Assembly: GCA_937974245.1 (NCBI GenBank)
Contig: CALJKV010000105.1
Coordinates: 111,672 to 175,671, forward strand
DNA: 64,000 nucleotides
DNA from: an uncultured Chloroflexota bacterium
GTDB taxonomy: Bacteria; Chloroflexota; Anaerolineae; Aggregatilineales; Phototrophicaceae
Direction: 5' to 3'
Shown here: piece after piece, positions 26,020-34,449 of the stretch
Position numbering within the stretch: position 1 is the first letter of the stretch
How the letters are laid out: each line of letters starts with the position of its first letter
Made by a program: the position numbers and the translations under genes
The notes under the pieces: generated by a model
Database searches by the model: none
The model's input: the letters and a program-made list of their open reading frames with translations, nothing else
Told to the model about the DNA's origin: nothing

Positions 26020-26110
26020 GCGGGAGTTGAATCGGCGGTGCGAATTCCGCCCCGCTGGCGGTGACCGAAGGAAAGGCCAGGTGGGGGTCATACAAGTCAT
26101 CCTTGCTGGC
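26020..26110 (+). promoter_or_regulatory. Possible decayed riboswitch-like leader before the aminopeptidase gene
   Basis: The stretch around 26036-26066 reads GGCGGTGCGAATTCCGCC, then GCTGGCGGTGA, which resembles the GGTGnnAATTCC...GGCGGT core of FMN riboswitches and also the GGTGCGAATCC of cobalamin riboswitches; GGCCAGG follows at about 26075. Neither full consensus is met, and the following gene has no link to flavin or cobalamin. Treat as weak. Confidence 0.2.
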
Positions 26111-26206
26111 GGGGAGATTGAGATGGGGCAGTGCGCCCTATACTCATTTTTCGCGGGCTTTTGTGTTAGAGTAGGGGGCATACAGACGATTTATTAAGGA
26201 ATGCGG

Positions 26207-26950
26207 ATGTCTATTGAATCAGAGAAAGACCTGCTCGGTCTGATGAAAATCGGCAAGATTGTTGGCACGACTCTCCAACTCATGCTGGAGCAGGTACGCC
26301 CCGGTATAACCACTGCCGAACTCGACGCCATTGGTGCTGAATACCTCAAGTCACATGGTGCTCGTTCCGCCCCGATCATCACCTACAAGTTCCCCGGCGT
26401 GACCTGTATCAGCATTAACGACGAAGCAGCGCACGGCATCCCCGGAAGCCGGGTTATCCAGGCGGGCGACCTGGTGAATGTGGATGTCTCCGCCGAGCTG
26501 GATGGCTATTATGCCGATACAGGATCAAGCATGGCTGTACCGCCCACTACCGCTCTACAGCAGCAGCTCCTGGACTGCGCCCAGACTGCCCTGGAAAGAG
26601 GGCTGGCCGCCGCTACGGCCGGGAAGCCGATTTCCGATATTGGTAAGGCGATGGAGGGGCATGTCAAACGCTGTGGTTTCAAGATTATCCGCGACCTGCC
26701 AGGACATGGTGTTGGCCGTAAACTGCACGAACCGCCGAGTGTGCCGGGTTACTACAACAAGAAAGCCAAAACCATCATGAAAGAGGGTATGGTTTTTACG
26801 ATTGAGCCGTTTGTCTCGGTCAAAGCCAGCCACATCTTCACCGCGCCGGATAACTGGACGCTCAAGACGATGGACGGCAGCCTGTCGGCACAATTTGAAC
26901 ATACGGTGGTGATTACCAACGGCAGCCCAATTCTGGTGACGGCGGTATAA
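26207..26950 (+). CDS. map: Type I methionine aminopeptidase
   Basis: Removes the initiator methionine from nascent proteins. The 247-residue protein has the five metal ligands of the pita-bread fold: Asp in VNVDVSAEL, Asp in YADTGSS, His in LPGHGVGRKLHE, Glu in FTIEPFVS and Glu in AQFEHTVV. Length fits the short type I form without an N-terminal zinc extension. Two ATG codons lie close together (26201 and 26207); AAGGA ends directly before the first, so the second with 6-base spacing is the better start. It is convergent with the SIMPL gene. Whether this is the only map gene of the genome cannot be seen. Confidence 0.93.
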   Translation: MSIESEKDLLGLMKIGKIVGTTLQLMLEQVRPGITTAELDAIGAEYLKSHGARSAPIITYKFPGVTCISINDEAAHGIPGSRVIQAGDLVNVDVSAELDGYYADTGSSMAVPPTTALQQQLLDCAQTALERGLAAATAGKPISDIGKAMEGHVKRCGFKIIRDLPGHGVGRKLHEPPSVPGYYNKKAKTIMKEGMVFTIEPFVSVKASHIFTAPDNWTLKTMDGSLSAQFEHTVVITNGSPILVTAV

Positions 26951-27053
26951 CAGGAATAGTGTCCCTGAAATATCACCAAAAAAACATTATGACCTCTTGC
27001 GTCCTGTCTTTTTGGGTCTGAATAGGGACAAAAGCACAACACGCAAGAATCAA

Positions 27054-27091
27054 AACCACCTCCGCCTTATACCATACAGCCGAAGGTGGTT
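27054..27091. terminator. Hairpin between convergent genes
   Basis: AACCACCT at 27054-27061 pairs with AGGTGGTT at 27084-27091 around a 22-nt loop that can fold further. It lies between the aminopeptidase and SIMPL genes. Confidence 0.5.
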
Positions 27092-27115
27092 CTATTGTGT
27101 CATCTGGCGGCGATA

Positions 27116-27871
27116 TTACCCGCCGATGGCGAAGGTGACAGTAATCACCATGCTCACGCTGAGTTCACCCGGCGATACTGATGGCCCACCGCCGCCGGCA
27201 GCCTCAAGCCGGGCAGCCGCGTACTGAGGGATAACGCCCCCACCACTCGATTCGACAATCACCACCGGCGCGCCCAGACTTACACCAAAGGCATCCGCCA
27301 GTTGTTGAGCGCGGGTACGAGCATCTTCCACCGCCTTCAACCGCGCTTCCTGTTCCAGGGTGGATGTATCATCAATACCGAAACTCAGGCCATTCACGCT
27401 GTTCGCGCCCGATTTTAATCCGGTGTCAATGACCGCGCCCACCTGGGCAATATCACGCACCGTGATATTGACGATATTCTGGACATGATAGACCCGTTCA
27501 CCAGTCGGCGTGCCCGTCTGCGGATCATAACGATCTTCCGGCCACACATTGAAGCTGCTCGTCTGAATGTCAGTGACCGCCACGCCCAAGGCGCTGATAG
27601 CCTCCATCAGGGTATTCATCTGCTCGTTGGCCTGCGTCACCGCCTGCCCTGCATCCACGTTGCTGATGTCCACACCCAGGCTGATATAAGCCACATCCGG
27701 TGTACCACTGGCCTCGCCACTACCGGTCACCGTAATTGTATTTGGGATTGCTGCCCCAATCTGGGCCTCAGGGGCTGCCAGCACCGGCACACCCACCATA
27801 ACTGCCAGCGCCAGCACGGCCAGCGCCACTAAACCACTTTGTTTCCAATTCGAGAGCACTTGCTGAACCAT
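27116..27871 (-). CDS. SIMPL-domain (DUF541) exported protein
   Basis: A 251-residue protein with a signal peptide (hydrophobic LVALAVLALAVMVGVPVLA, cut after AA-PEA) and one SIMPL/DUF541 domain: TITVTGSGEASGTPDVAYISLGV at the start, the DIQTSSFNVWPEDRYD stretch, and ARTRAQQLADAFGVSLG before the last strand. SIMPL proteins form oligomeric shells outside the cytoplasm and are linked to oxidative stress tolerance in E. coli (YggE); molecular role is unclear. ATG at 27871 is 9 bases after AAGGAG; the alternative GTG at 27877 would sit too close to that site. It is convergent with the aminopeptidase. Confidence 0.88.
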   Translation of the reverse strand: MVQQVLSNWKQSGLVALAVLALAVMVGVPVLAAPEAQIGAAIPNTITVTGSGEASGTPDVAYISLGVDISNVDAGQAVTQANEQMNTLMEAISALGVAVTDIQTSSFNVWPEDRYDPQTGTPTGERVYHVQNIVNITVRDIAQVGAVIDTGLKSGANSVNGLSFGIDDTSTLEQEARLKAVEDARTRAQQLADAFGVSLGAPVVIVESSGGGVIPQYAAARLEAAGGGGPSVSPGELSVSMVITVTFAIGG

Positions 27872-28169
27872 TTCCACAACTCCTTAGCGTATAGACCACA
27901 TCTCACATAGGCATTGTTGTCAATGCTGTCTATAGTGACGCTAGTCGAGGTGATTTAGTTCCCAGGAATTAGGAGCCAAAATTAGCGAAGCTAACAACTT
28001 GACACTGTGATAGCCTGTGGGAAAATCCACGTTCCACTTGGAGCAAGGCAGTACCGGTTATTATCGAGCAGAAATCTGCGCCAGCATCGGGAGGAGGTAG
28101 AAGCAACCCGATTGCGTTTTGCGTTTACCTGGCTTATCTCGTTCAGTGATCTCCTTGGACACTCCCCTT

Positions 28170-29360
28170 TTACGGCGTCACCCACAGCGTCTTGAACTGC
28201 GCCCACTCGGTATCATCGGTTGTCCAGTCGGCGTAGATGGCGACACCCTGTACCACCGCCGCCGCGCCCCCTGCTTCCTGCAAACCGACACGAATTCCTC
28301 GGATAGCGGAGCCAATGTTCTCCACTAGCGGATCATGGCCGGGCAGTTCTGCCGGATAAGTGGGGATACCAATAAAAATCGTTGTACCGGTATCGAGTAA
28401 ACTCACAACCTCAGCGAAGGTTTTTACCTGGTAAGCCATCCACAGTTCATAATCGGCAGTAGTGAAGTTGGCCGCGCTCGTCAGACCGCTGTTGTAGGCC
28501 ATCACCGCCATTTGATCACTGAGCAGTGCCACCCGCTGTTTGTATTCAGCTTCCCATACTGTGCCGGGCACGATCAGCGGCGGGACGGGAATATCCACAT
28601 TCACCGGACTCCAATCAGGCGGGACAGCCACCGCGATCAAGGCGGTATCGCCCAGGTCCGCCCGCACTGTCCGCAGAACGTCCAGGAAAGTCTCATCGCC
28701 ATTCCAGACCGGCTCAACATTCAGGAATACGCCGTCAAACCCGAACTCATTGATTACCCGCTGGCTCATATCGGAAACCGCCTGCTGGACAGTCGCTTCG
28801 CTCAGACGTTCCGTGCCGTCGCTCTTATTCGACGCTACACCCAGCCAGCCAAAAAGCTGTGCCTCCGGGTAGGTGGCCTTGAACTGCGCTACAAATGTTT
28901 TTACCTGGGATTCAACTTCACTGAAGTTGTTGGTGAGGTCGCGCCGCCCGGCCCAGGTTTCGTCATCTTTCAACCAGCTCACCCAGGCGTAAACCGTGCC
29001 AATCTGGTTTTCGCGCAATCGAGCGACCAGGGCTTGCACGCCCGCCGCATCGGGTTCCTCATAAGTCCATTCCGTGCCGAGCCAAAGTGCATTTGGTGGC
29101 AGCGGCTCTTCGTTGTTTTTGAACCGTCCCAGCGCCAGAATCACCACCAGAATCACCACAACTCCGCCGATCAAGTAGAAAATCCGCCGATCCTGCGGGA
29201 AGTGAATCTCTGGCATCTTGAAACTGCCCGCCGGGGCAATCTGCCGGGGAGGGCGTCCTTGCGATGATACTGGGGTCTGCTGGCGTTGCTGACGCCGCTC
29301 CTGGCGTTCTCGCGCCCGACTGCGGCGGGGTTCAGGGGCTTCTGGTGGGATATTTTCCAC
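28170..29360 (-). CDS. Membrane-anchored GH18-like TIM-barrel protein
   Basis: A 396-residue protein with a long basic cytosolic tail (about 60 residues, many Arg and Gln), one membrane segment (IFYLIGGVVVILVVILALG) and an outer TIM-barrel-like domain. The strand GFDGVFLNVEPVWNGDETF resembles the DxxDxDxE strand of family 18 glycosidases, with Glu kept but the middle acids changed, and MAVMAYNSGL fits the barrel strand that holds the Tyr in that family. It may be a chitinase-like hydrolase or a non-catalytic sugar binder. The start is GTG at 29360 with GAGGA about 7 bases upstream; a TTG at 29378 is the only other choice in this frame. Confidence 0.75.
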   Translation of the reverse strand: MENIPPEAPEPRRSRARERQERRQQRQQTPVSSQGRPPRQIAPAGSFKMPEIHFPQDRRIFYLIGGVVVILVVILALGRFKNNEEPLPPNALWLGTEWTYEEPDAAGVQALVARLRENQIGTVYAWVSWLKDDETWAGRRDLTNNFSEVESQVKTFVAQFKATYPEAQLFGWLGVASNKSDGTERLSEATVQQAVSDMSQRVINEFGFDGVFLNVEPVWNGDETFLDVLRTVRADLGDTALIAVAVPPDWSPVNVDIPVPPLIVPGTVWEAEYKQRVALLSDQMAVMAYNSGLTSAANFTTADYELWMAYQVKTFAEVVSLLDTGTTIFIGIPTYPAELPGHDPLVENIGSAIRGIRVGLQEAGGAAAVVQGVAIYADWTTDDTEWAQFKTLWVTP

Positions 29361-29420
29361 TTGGTTATCCTCGGTCAATGGTCAGCCATAGCGGGCATTA
29401 TTCGACCCGGTAAATCGAAA

Positions 29421-29443
29421 ACAAGGGGTATGTTACCCCTTGT
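29421..29443 (-). terminator. Intrinsic terminator of the lipoprotein gene
   Basis: A perfect 10-bp stem, ACAAGGGGTA with TACCCCTTGT, and a 3-nt loop. On the minus strand it is followed by TTTTCG. It lies 66 bases after the stop codon of the lipoprotein gene at 29509. Confidence 0.75.
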
Positions 29444-29508
29444 CTATTCTACCATGATCGTGGTTTTTTCGAACCTGTTACGAGGATCAGGCGGGAAGGA
29501 GAAATTAC

Positions 29509-29979
29509 TCAGCCACAGTACTTCCAGCCATTTTCATTCTTCAAGGTGATCGTGATTGTGTTGATGTCAACATCAGTGGTGGTGGCCTGCCCACCCACCG
29601 TCAATATAAGCTTGACCAAGCCGGTAAGAGTGATTTCCGCCTGGCTATCATCCTGACTGGTGACTTCGGCCTGCAAACCGCTCACATCGAACGTACCATC
29701 ACCGGGGAGCTGCACCCCGGCAAAAGCATCCATTCCTGCTTGCAGTTCGGCGCACGAGAGCGCCGCAAAGGCATCCTGATCATTATTATAGACTGCCGCC
29801 AACAGCGCCAGCGCCACTGCTGCCGGGTCATCACCCGCAGGGACAGACGATGCGCCGCTATCCCCGTTGCTACTGGAATCCCCCGATGCGTCACCTCCTC
29901 CGCTGGATGATGCGCCACCACACGCCGCCAGAGCCATAACAAAGCCAATCAATACAAAGAACCGCAACAAACGACTCAT
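29509..29979 (-). CDS. Small lipoprotein with Ser/Gly-rich spacer
   Basis: A 156-residue lipoprotein: signal with lipobox LAAC (Cys near residue 20), a low-complexity Gly/Ser/Asp stretch of about 30 residues that would span the wall, and a domain of about 105 residues. The domain starts with DDPAAVALALLAAVYNNDQDAF, the usual opening helix of DUF4878-like NTF2 folds, followed by strands with polar/hydrophobic alternation and one Cys near the end. Function unknown. ATG at 29979 has GAGGG 5-6 bases upstream, which excludes the longer frame to 29997. It lies downstream of serS on the same strand but with a hairpin between. Confidence 0.8.
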   Translation of the reverse strand: MSRLLRFFVLIGFVMALAACGGASSSGGGDASGDSSSNGDSGASSVPAGDDPAAVALALLAAVYNNDQDAFAALSCAELQAGMDAFAGVQLPGDGTFDVSGLQAEVTSQDDSQAEITLTGLVKLILTVGGQATTTDVDINTITITLKNENGWKYCG

Positions 29980-30045
29980 CGTTCCCTCTCTTACCATTAT
30001 TTAGCGATAAATTTCATTATAGGGACATTTGAGAGGGGTGCAATA

Positions 30046-30079
30046 CGGTGACAGACGCCCCGAAGGTCGCCCGTCACCG
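30046..30079 (-). terminator. Hairpin after serS
   Basis: CGGTGAC at 30046-30052 pairs with GTCACCG at 30073-30079; the loop can form a second short stem. It lies 17 bases after the serS stop codon. There is no strong T-run. Confidence 0.45.
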
Positions 30080-30095
30080 GCATTACTGAAGGATT

Positions 30096-31508
30096 TTATT
30101 TGCTGATCCGCTCCGCGCCGCCCAGGTAAGGCCGCAGGGCTTCTGGAATGATGACACTGCCATCGGCCTGCTGATAGTTTTCCAGAATAGCGATAATCAC
30201 ACGAGGGGTCGCCAGGCCACTTCCGTTCAGGGTGTGGACGAACTGCGCCTTCTTGCTCTCCGCCGGACGGTACTTAATATTCGCCCGCCGTGCCTGGAAC
30301 GATTCGGTGTTGCTACATGAGCTGACTTCAAGCCATTCCCCGCAGCCGGGTGCCCACATCTCGACATCATATTTCTTGCTGGCGCTAAAACCCAGGTCGC
30401 CAGTCACGATTTCCAGGCGGCGAAAGGGGATTTGCAGGGCACGGCAGATATCGCAGGCAGCCTCAGTGAGCGATTCCAGTTCGGCGTAGCTGGTTTCCGG
30501 CGTAGTGAACTTATACATTTCGACTTTCTCGAACTGGTGGACGCGCTTAATGCCGCGTGTATCACGTCCGGCGCTCATGCGTTCCCGGCGGAAGCAGGGC
30601 GTCTGTGCTACATAGTAGAGTGGAAGCTGCGCCTCATCGAGGATTTCATCCCGGTGCAGGTTGGTGATAGCGACTTCGGCGGTGGGCAGCATGTATACAT
30701 CGGCATCGGCATCGTAGTAGACAACATCGCGGAACTTGGGGAACTGCCCCGCGCCGATCATCATATCTTCCTGTACGAAGAACGGCAGATACAGTTCGCT
30801 GAACCCTTTTTCCCGCGCCTTATCCAGAAAGAACGAAGTCAGCGCCCGCTGCAACCGCGACCCCCACCCCTTGAGGATGTAGGCACGTGTCCCGGCCAGG
30901 CGCACGCCACGTTCGAAGTCAATGATGTCCAGTTCCGGGCCGAGTTCCCAATGCGGCTTCGGATCGAAATCAAATTCTCGCTTTTCGCCTTCCGGCTTCC
31001 AGGCGATATTGTCCTCATCGCTGGGGAAAACCGGTACGCTTTCGTGCGGCAGATTAGGCACCCACAGCATATTGTCGCTGAGTTCAGCTTCAACGGTTTT
31101 CACCTGCTCGGTGATCCTGTTGACCTGCTCGCCCATCGCCTTGAGCGCCGTCATCAGACCATCCAGTGCGGTATTGGCATCGCTATCCGCCACACCGGTC
31201 GTATCGGTTGTCTCGATGATTTGCGCAGCATCCTCATAGTTGCCCGCATTGACCGCCGCCGTTACCCGTTCGGCAACCACAGCGCGAGCGGCATCATCCA
31301 GCTTTTTGTCCCCTTTCAACCGTCCGAACTGCTTGTTCAACCGATTGCGGTAGGCCTGGATGACCTCACCGTCCGAGAGGAGGGCGCGGCGCTGCGCATC
31401 TAGGTCAATAATACGGTCAACGCGCTCGGCGGCTGCCACATCATTGAGTTTCATAATCTGTTCTTTGACCCATTCCGGTTTTTCCCGGATGAGTGTGATG
31501 TCTAACAT
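30096..31508 (-). CDS. serS: Seryl-tRNA synthetase
   Basis: Charges tRNA-Ser with serine in the cytosol. The 470-residue protein has the N-terminal helical tRNA-binding arm and a class II catalytic core with motif 2 TPCFRRERMSAGRDTRGIKR, and motif 3 ending SGLATPRVIIAILENYQ. Bacterial SerRS usually has about 425 residues; the extra length lies in the arm, between about residues 65 and 110, with the phrase GNYEDAAQIIETTD, so the coiled coil is interrupted or lengthened. The ATG at 31508 has GGAGAAG 6-7 bases upstream. The open frame runs 113 codons further, but that part is the leader and looks unlike a protein. No T-box sequence is seen in the leader. Confidence 0.95.
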   Translation of the reverse strand: MLDITLIREKPEWVKEQIMKLNDVAAAERVDRIIDLDAQRRALLSDGEVIQAYRNRLNKQFGRLKGDKKLDDAARAVVAERVTAAVNAGNYEDAAQIIETTDTTGVADSDANTALDGLMTALKAMGEQVNRITEQVKTVEAELSDNMLWVPNLPHESVPVFPSDEDNIAWKPEGEKREFDFDPKPHWELGPELDIIDFERGVRLAGTRAYILKGWGSRLQRALTSFFLDKAREKGFSELYLPFFVQEDMMIGAGQFPKFRDVVYYDADADVYMLPTAEVAITNLHRDEILDEAQLPLYYVAQTPCFRRERMSAGRDTRGIKRVHQFEKVEMYKFTTPETSYAELESLTEAACDICRALQIPFRRLEIVTGDLGFSASKKYDVEMWAPGCGEWLEVSSCSNTESFQARRANIKYRPAESKKAQFVHTLNGSGLATPRVIIAILENYQQADGSVIIPEALRPYLGGAERISK

Positions 31509-31701
31509 GTTTTCTTCTCCATCATGCAGTGTTGCGCTGGATAGGTTGGCTGATATTATGTTGATTAGAACCTGTCCGTAAATTTGTTTCGCTGACCTCA
31601 TCCTTACCTCACTCGCTGTGTTCGCTCCATCAATGGGGAGAGAAAACCAAAGGCTTGGAAAAAGTGCGGTAAAACACGAAAGAGAAATTACGGATAGATA
31701 G

Positions 31702-31872
31702 TTAGTCGTCAACAGATTGGTTGGGACGGGTATCACCCTCCTCGTAATCGGGTTCATCGGGCGGGAGGGGGCGCGTAAAATCGGCGTACAGCCGCACCAC
31801 GACCAGCGCGAACCCAATAATGATAACGACCAGAATGATCCCGTCAAATATCCCGCGTGTCATGTATTGCAT
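31702..31872 (-). CDS. Small single-pass membrane protein
   Basis: A 56-residue protein with one membrane segment (IFDGIILVVIIIGFALVVVRL) and a short acidic cytosolic or outer tail (PLPPDEPDYEEGDTRPNQS). The start at 31872 follows CAGGGG closely; starts at 31893 or 31863 are also possible. The segment and acidic tail look real but no family is known. It lies between the histidine kinase terminator and serS on the same strand. Confidence 0.5.
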   Translation of the reverse strand: MQYMTRGIFDGIILVVIIIGFALVVVRLYADFTRPLPPDEPDYEEGDTRPNQSVDD

Positions 31873-31890
31873 CGCCCCTGCTTTCCAAAA

Positions 31891-31925
31891 CAAAAACGCC
31901 TGCCCTGACCTGCCAGGACGAGGCG
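31891..31925 (-). terminator. Strong intrinsic terminator of the histidine kinase gene
   Basis: On the minus strand CGCCT pairs with AGGCG, with an inner CCTG/CAGG stem, and the hairpin is followed directly by TTTTTGTTTT. It lies 39 bases after the kinase stop codon. Confidence 0.8.
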
Positions 31926-31963
31926 CTATAGATACCTCGATAGGGGGTGGCCGGGGATAATGG

Positions 31964-33106
31964 TTATGGTTCTGCCTGACTAGAAGAGGAGGAATTCACA
32001 GTCCAGACAGGCAGCTTGAAACTGAAGGTTGTGCCGACGCCTTCTTCGCTTTCGAACCAAATCTTGCCGTTCATGGCTTCCACCTCATGTTTACACAGAT
32101 ACAGGCTCAACCCATATCCAAATTCACCGATAATCTGCGGCTGCCGCGCTCGCTGGAAGAACTCGAATACCCGGTCAAATTCCTTAGCGCGGACACCATA
32201 CCCCTCGTCAATCACATCAATTTGCACGTGCTGATTGTGTGGGGAGGCATGGGCTGCGATCATAATCGGTGTGGCCTTCATACTGTACATAATAGCATTC
32301 CGCAGAACGTCGTGCAAGACAGATGTCAGACGATGGGGCGAGGCCTGGATAATCAGATCATCCGGGATGCTGACCGACAGGCGGGAACGATAGTCCTGTG
32401 TTTCGGTTTCGGGGTCAATCAGCGTGATTTCATCCAACCCTTCGACAAAATCCTCTACGAAATCGGCCAGGTAGATTTTGCGGGCCTCACGGTTGACGGA
32501 GTCCTTCAGTCTGCCAGTACGGACGGCTTCCAACCGTGCCAGCAGCAGCATCAGGCGTTCCAGGCGGTGCATGTGCGTGCCAATCAAATGGGTGAAACCG
32601 ATCACGCGGCGGCTGAGTTGTTCCAGTGTCTCGCCGGGCTTGAGATGGCGCAGACTTTGGATAATCAGGTCGGTGTGGCCTTTGGTAGCGTTGGCCGCAA
32701 CCTGGACTTCATCGCGGAAGTGGCCGAGAAGTTCGCTGATTGCCGTCCAATCGTTCACGTCAATCGTGAGCATGATGTACTGGTCGTCGTCATCGCCATG
32801 TACCACCGACACCCAGCACGACACGTACTCGCCGGAGCGAAAGATATGAAAACGCACGGGACGGGCGGATTCTTCTGCACGTTGGCGCATGATATCTACA
32901 CCCTGGTTTGGGTCATCCAGGCGGGTGTTGAACAGGGTGACGGCGGCGGCCCATCCCTGGGCGCGAATCAGGACGAGGTCATTCCCCAGGATATTGCGTG
33001 CCGCCAGGTTATCTGCGACGAGGCGGTTATCTGTGTCAAAGACCAGCACGCCCTGGCCGAGACCATCCAACATACTCTGGAAATCAAGCTGTTTAGCAAA
33101 AACCAT
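31964..33106 (-). CDS. Soluble PAS-type sensor histidine kinase
   Basis: A 380-residue cytosolic protein. The N-terminal 120 residues look like a PAS domain (MLDGLGQGVLVFDTDNRLVADN, IFRSGEYVSCWVS). A helical part with LGHFRDEVQVAANATKGHTDLI takes the place of the dimerisation and phosphoacceptor domain; the His of GHF could be the acceptor but the HELRxPL motif is not present. The C-terminal ATPase has the N box LHDVLRNAIMYS, G1 DEGYGV and G2 GEFGYGLSLYLCK, with the F box in FEFFQRA. It should sense a signal in the cytosol and pass phosphate to a regulator, but no regulator gene is next to it. ATG at 33106 is chosen because the 24 residues before it do not match the PAS start; site weak. Confidence 0.8.
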   Translation of the reverse strand: MVFAKQLDFQSMLDGLGQGVLVFDTDNRLVADNLAARNILGNDLVLIRAQGWAAAVTLFNTRLDDPNQGVDIMRQRAEESARPVRFHIFRSGEYVSCWVSVVHGDDDDQYIMLTIDVNDWTAISELLGHFRDEVQVAANATKGHTDLIIQSLRHLKPGETLEQLSRRVIGFTHLIGTHMHRLERLMLLLARLEAVRTGRLKDSVNREARKIYLADFVEDFVEGLDEITLIDPETETQDYRSRLSVSIPDDLIIQASPHRLTSVLHDVLRNAIMYSMKATPIMIAAHASPHNQHVQIDVIDEGYGVRAKEFDRVFEFFQRARQPQIIGEFGYGLSLYLCKHEVEAMNGKIWFESEEGVGTTFSFKLPVWTVNSSSSSQAEP

Positions 33107-33221
33107 GACGCAAATTCCCGCTTTTTCAGTAAGGACATAATACCGGATAATGCCCCTAATTGTAACGATTTTTGCCATTCGCGCTAATATTCGGGCTTTA
33201 GGTGGATACTCATGAGCGCGT

Positions 33222-33227
33222 TATAAT
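33222..33227 (+). promoter_or_regulatory. -10 candidate (TATAAT) for the Gfo/Idh-aldolase operon
   Basis: A consensus TATAAT lies 53 bases before the start codon at 33280. The -35 region is weak. Confidence 0.45.
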
Positions 33228-33279
33228 CGGGAAATTCATCGTAAACATGCGCTTTCGTGTGAAATTAACAGGAGACATC

Positions 33280-34443
33280 ATGGGGACGAAGACCTTATGT
33301 GTTGGGTTAATCGGCTGCGGCAACGTCGTGAGCTACGGGCATCGCCCGGCGTTGACCACGCTGCCCGATGTCGAACTCGTTGCGCTGGCCGACATCACCC
33401 CAGAACGCCGCAAAATCGGGCAGGCGTGGTTTGGCCTGAGTGGCGCGAATCTGTATGCTGACTACAAAGACGTGATCGCCCGGAGCGATGTGGAGGCCGT
33501 GGTCGTGACCGTCCCGCAGCAGTTCCGCCGCCAGATCGTGCTGGATGCTTTCGCCGCCGGCAAGCATGTCCTGAGCGAGAAGCCCATTTCCGATACCCCC
33601 GCAGTCGCCGCCGAGTTGTGCGCCGCTGCCGAGACTGCCGGAGTCACCTTCGGCATGGTGCATAACTACCACTTTTTTCCGGAATACCGCCTCATCAAGC
33701 GGCTCATTGAGTCCGGCGAAGTGGGCAATCTGCGTGTGCTGACCATGAACTACCTGGGCGTGATTGACAACCCCGGCGCGGCGGAATACAAGGCCGATTG
33801 GCGGCATAAGATGGGCGCGGGCGGTGGCGTGCTGATGGACATGATTCACGCCGTCTACCTGGCGGAATGGTTGGCCGGAGAGGAGGCGACCCAGGTAAAC
33901 GCCTTTGTAGATGCGCCTAACTACGCACATCGCCAACCAGAAGTTGAAGACCTGGCCCTGCTGCAAGTGGCATTCCCGTCCAGCTATACACTCATCAACA
34001 TGGGGTGGGGACAGGGGGTAGGCGGTGTGGATGTCAGCGGCAGCGGTGGGCAGATACGGATGCGGTACAAGGAATACCAGACGAGCGGATTCAATCAGCC
34101 CATCGAGCTGTACTCTGTTAAGGATTGGCGGCGCACCGATTACGCTATTCCCAATCTGCCGGAACATGGCGATAATATTGCCGGGTCGTTCACCGAACTC
34201 TGGGCCGATTTCCGCGACGCAATCCGTGAGAAGCGTGACCCGATTGCGCCTGCCCGCGCTGGCGAACGCGCCCTGCACCTGGCGCTGGCCGGGTATCTGA
34301 GCGCGACGATTGGCCGGACAGTAACACTACCGCTGCCAGAGGGAAACCCGGTCTACCAGCAGGGGATCAGCGGGATGGCCGGGGTTGGCGCCTGGGATCA
34401 GAGCCGCACCAAGTCAGCAGGTCTATTTGGATTAAGTGGATAA
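33280..34443 (+). CDS. Gfo/Idh/MocA family oxidoreductase
   Basis: A 387-residue NAD(P)-dependent sugar or inositol dehydrogenase. The N-terminal Rossmann fold begins VGLIGCGNVVSYGHRPAL (GxGxxx loop), and LSEKPISDT contains the conserved EKP with the Lys used in catalysis. The C-terminal alpha/beta domain has GGGVLMDMIHAVYLAEWL, which fits the HxxxD/H region that positions the substrate. AGGAGA lies about 5 bases before the ATG at 33280, which excludes the longer frame. The aldolase-like gene begins 6 bases after the stop, so they form an operon and may act in one sugar or sulfosugar breakdown pathway. Confidence 0.92.
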   Translation: MGTKTLCVGLIGCGNVVSYGHRPALTTLPDVELVALADITPERRKIGQAWFGLSGANLYADYKDVIARSDVEAVVVTVPQQFRRQIVLDAFAAGKHVLSEKPISDTPAVAAELCAAAETAGVTFGMVHNYHFFPEYRLIKRLIESGEVGNLRVLTMNYLGVIDNPGAAEYKADWRHKMGAGGGVLMDMIHAVYLAEWLAGEEATQVNAFVDAPNYAHRQPEVEDLALLQVAFPSSYTLINMGWGQGVGGVDVSGSGGQIRMRYKEYQTSGFNQPIELYSVKDWRRTDYAIPNLPEHGDNIAGSFTELWADFRDAIREKRDPIAPARAGERALHLALAGYLSATIGRTVTLPLPEGNPVYQQGISGMAGVGAWDQSRTKSAGLFGLSG

Positions 34444-34449
34444 AACGAC

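Noticed and set aside
30432..31403. 323-codon plus-strand frame over serS
   Set aside because: serS on the other strand is certain, and codon pattern here follows from its third positions.
31509..31701. T-box riboswitch in the serS leader
   Set aside because: I looked for the GGGTGGNACC box and specifier hairpin on the minus strand and found neither.
31509..31847. N-terminal extension of seryl-tRNA synthetase
   Set aside because: Homology begins at MLDITLIREKPEW with a good ribosome site; the preceding codons overlap the small membrane gene and look non-coding.
32087..33187. 366-codon plus-strand frame over the histidine kinase
   Set aside because: The ATPase motifs lie on the minus strand and fix the real frame.
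33307..34278. 323-codon minus-strand frame over the Gfo/Idh gene
   Set aside because: Shadow of a clearly coding gene with a Rossmann motif and ribosome site.
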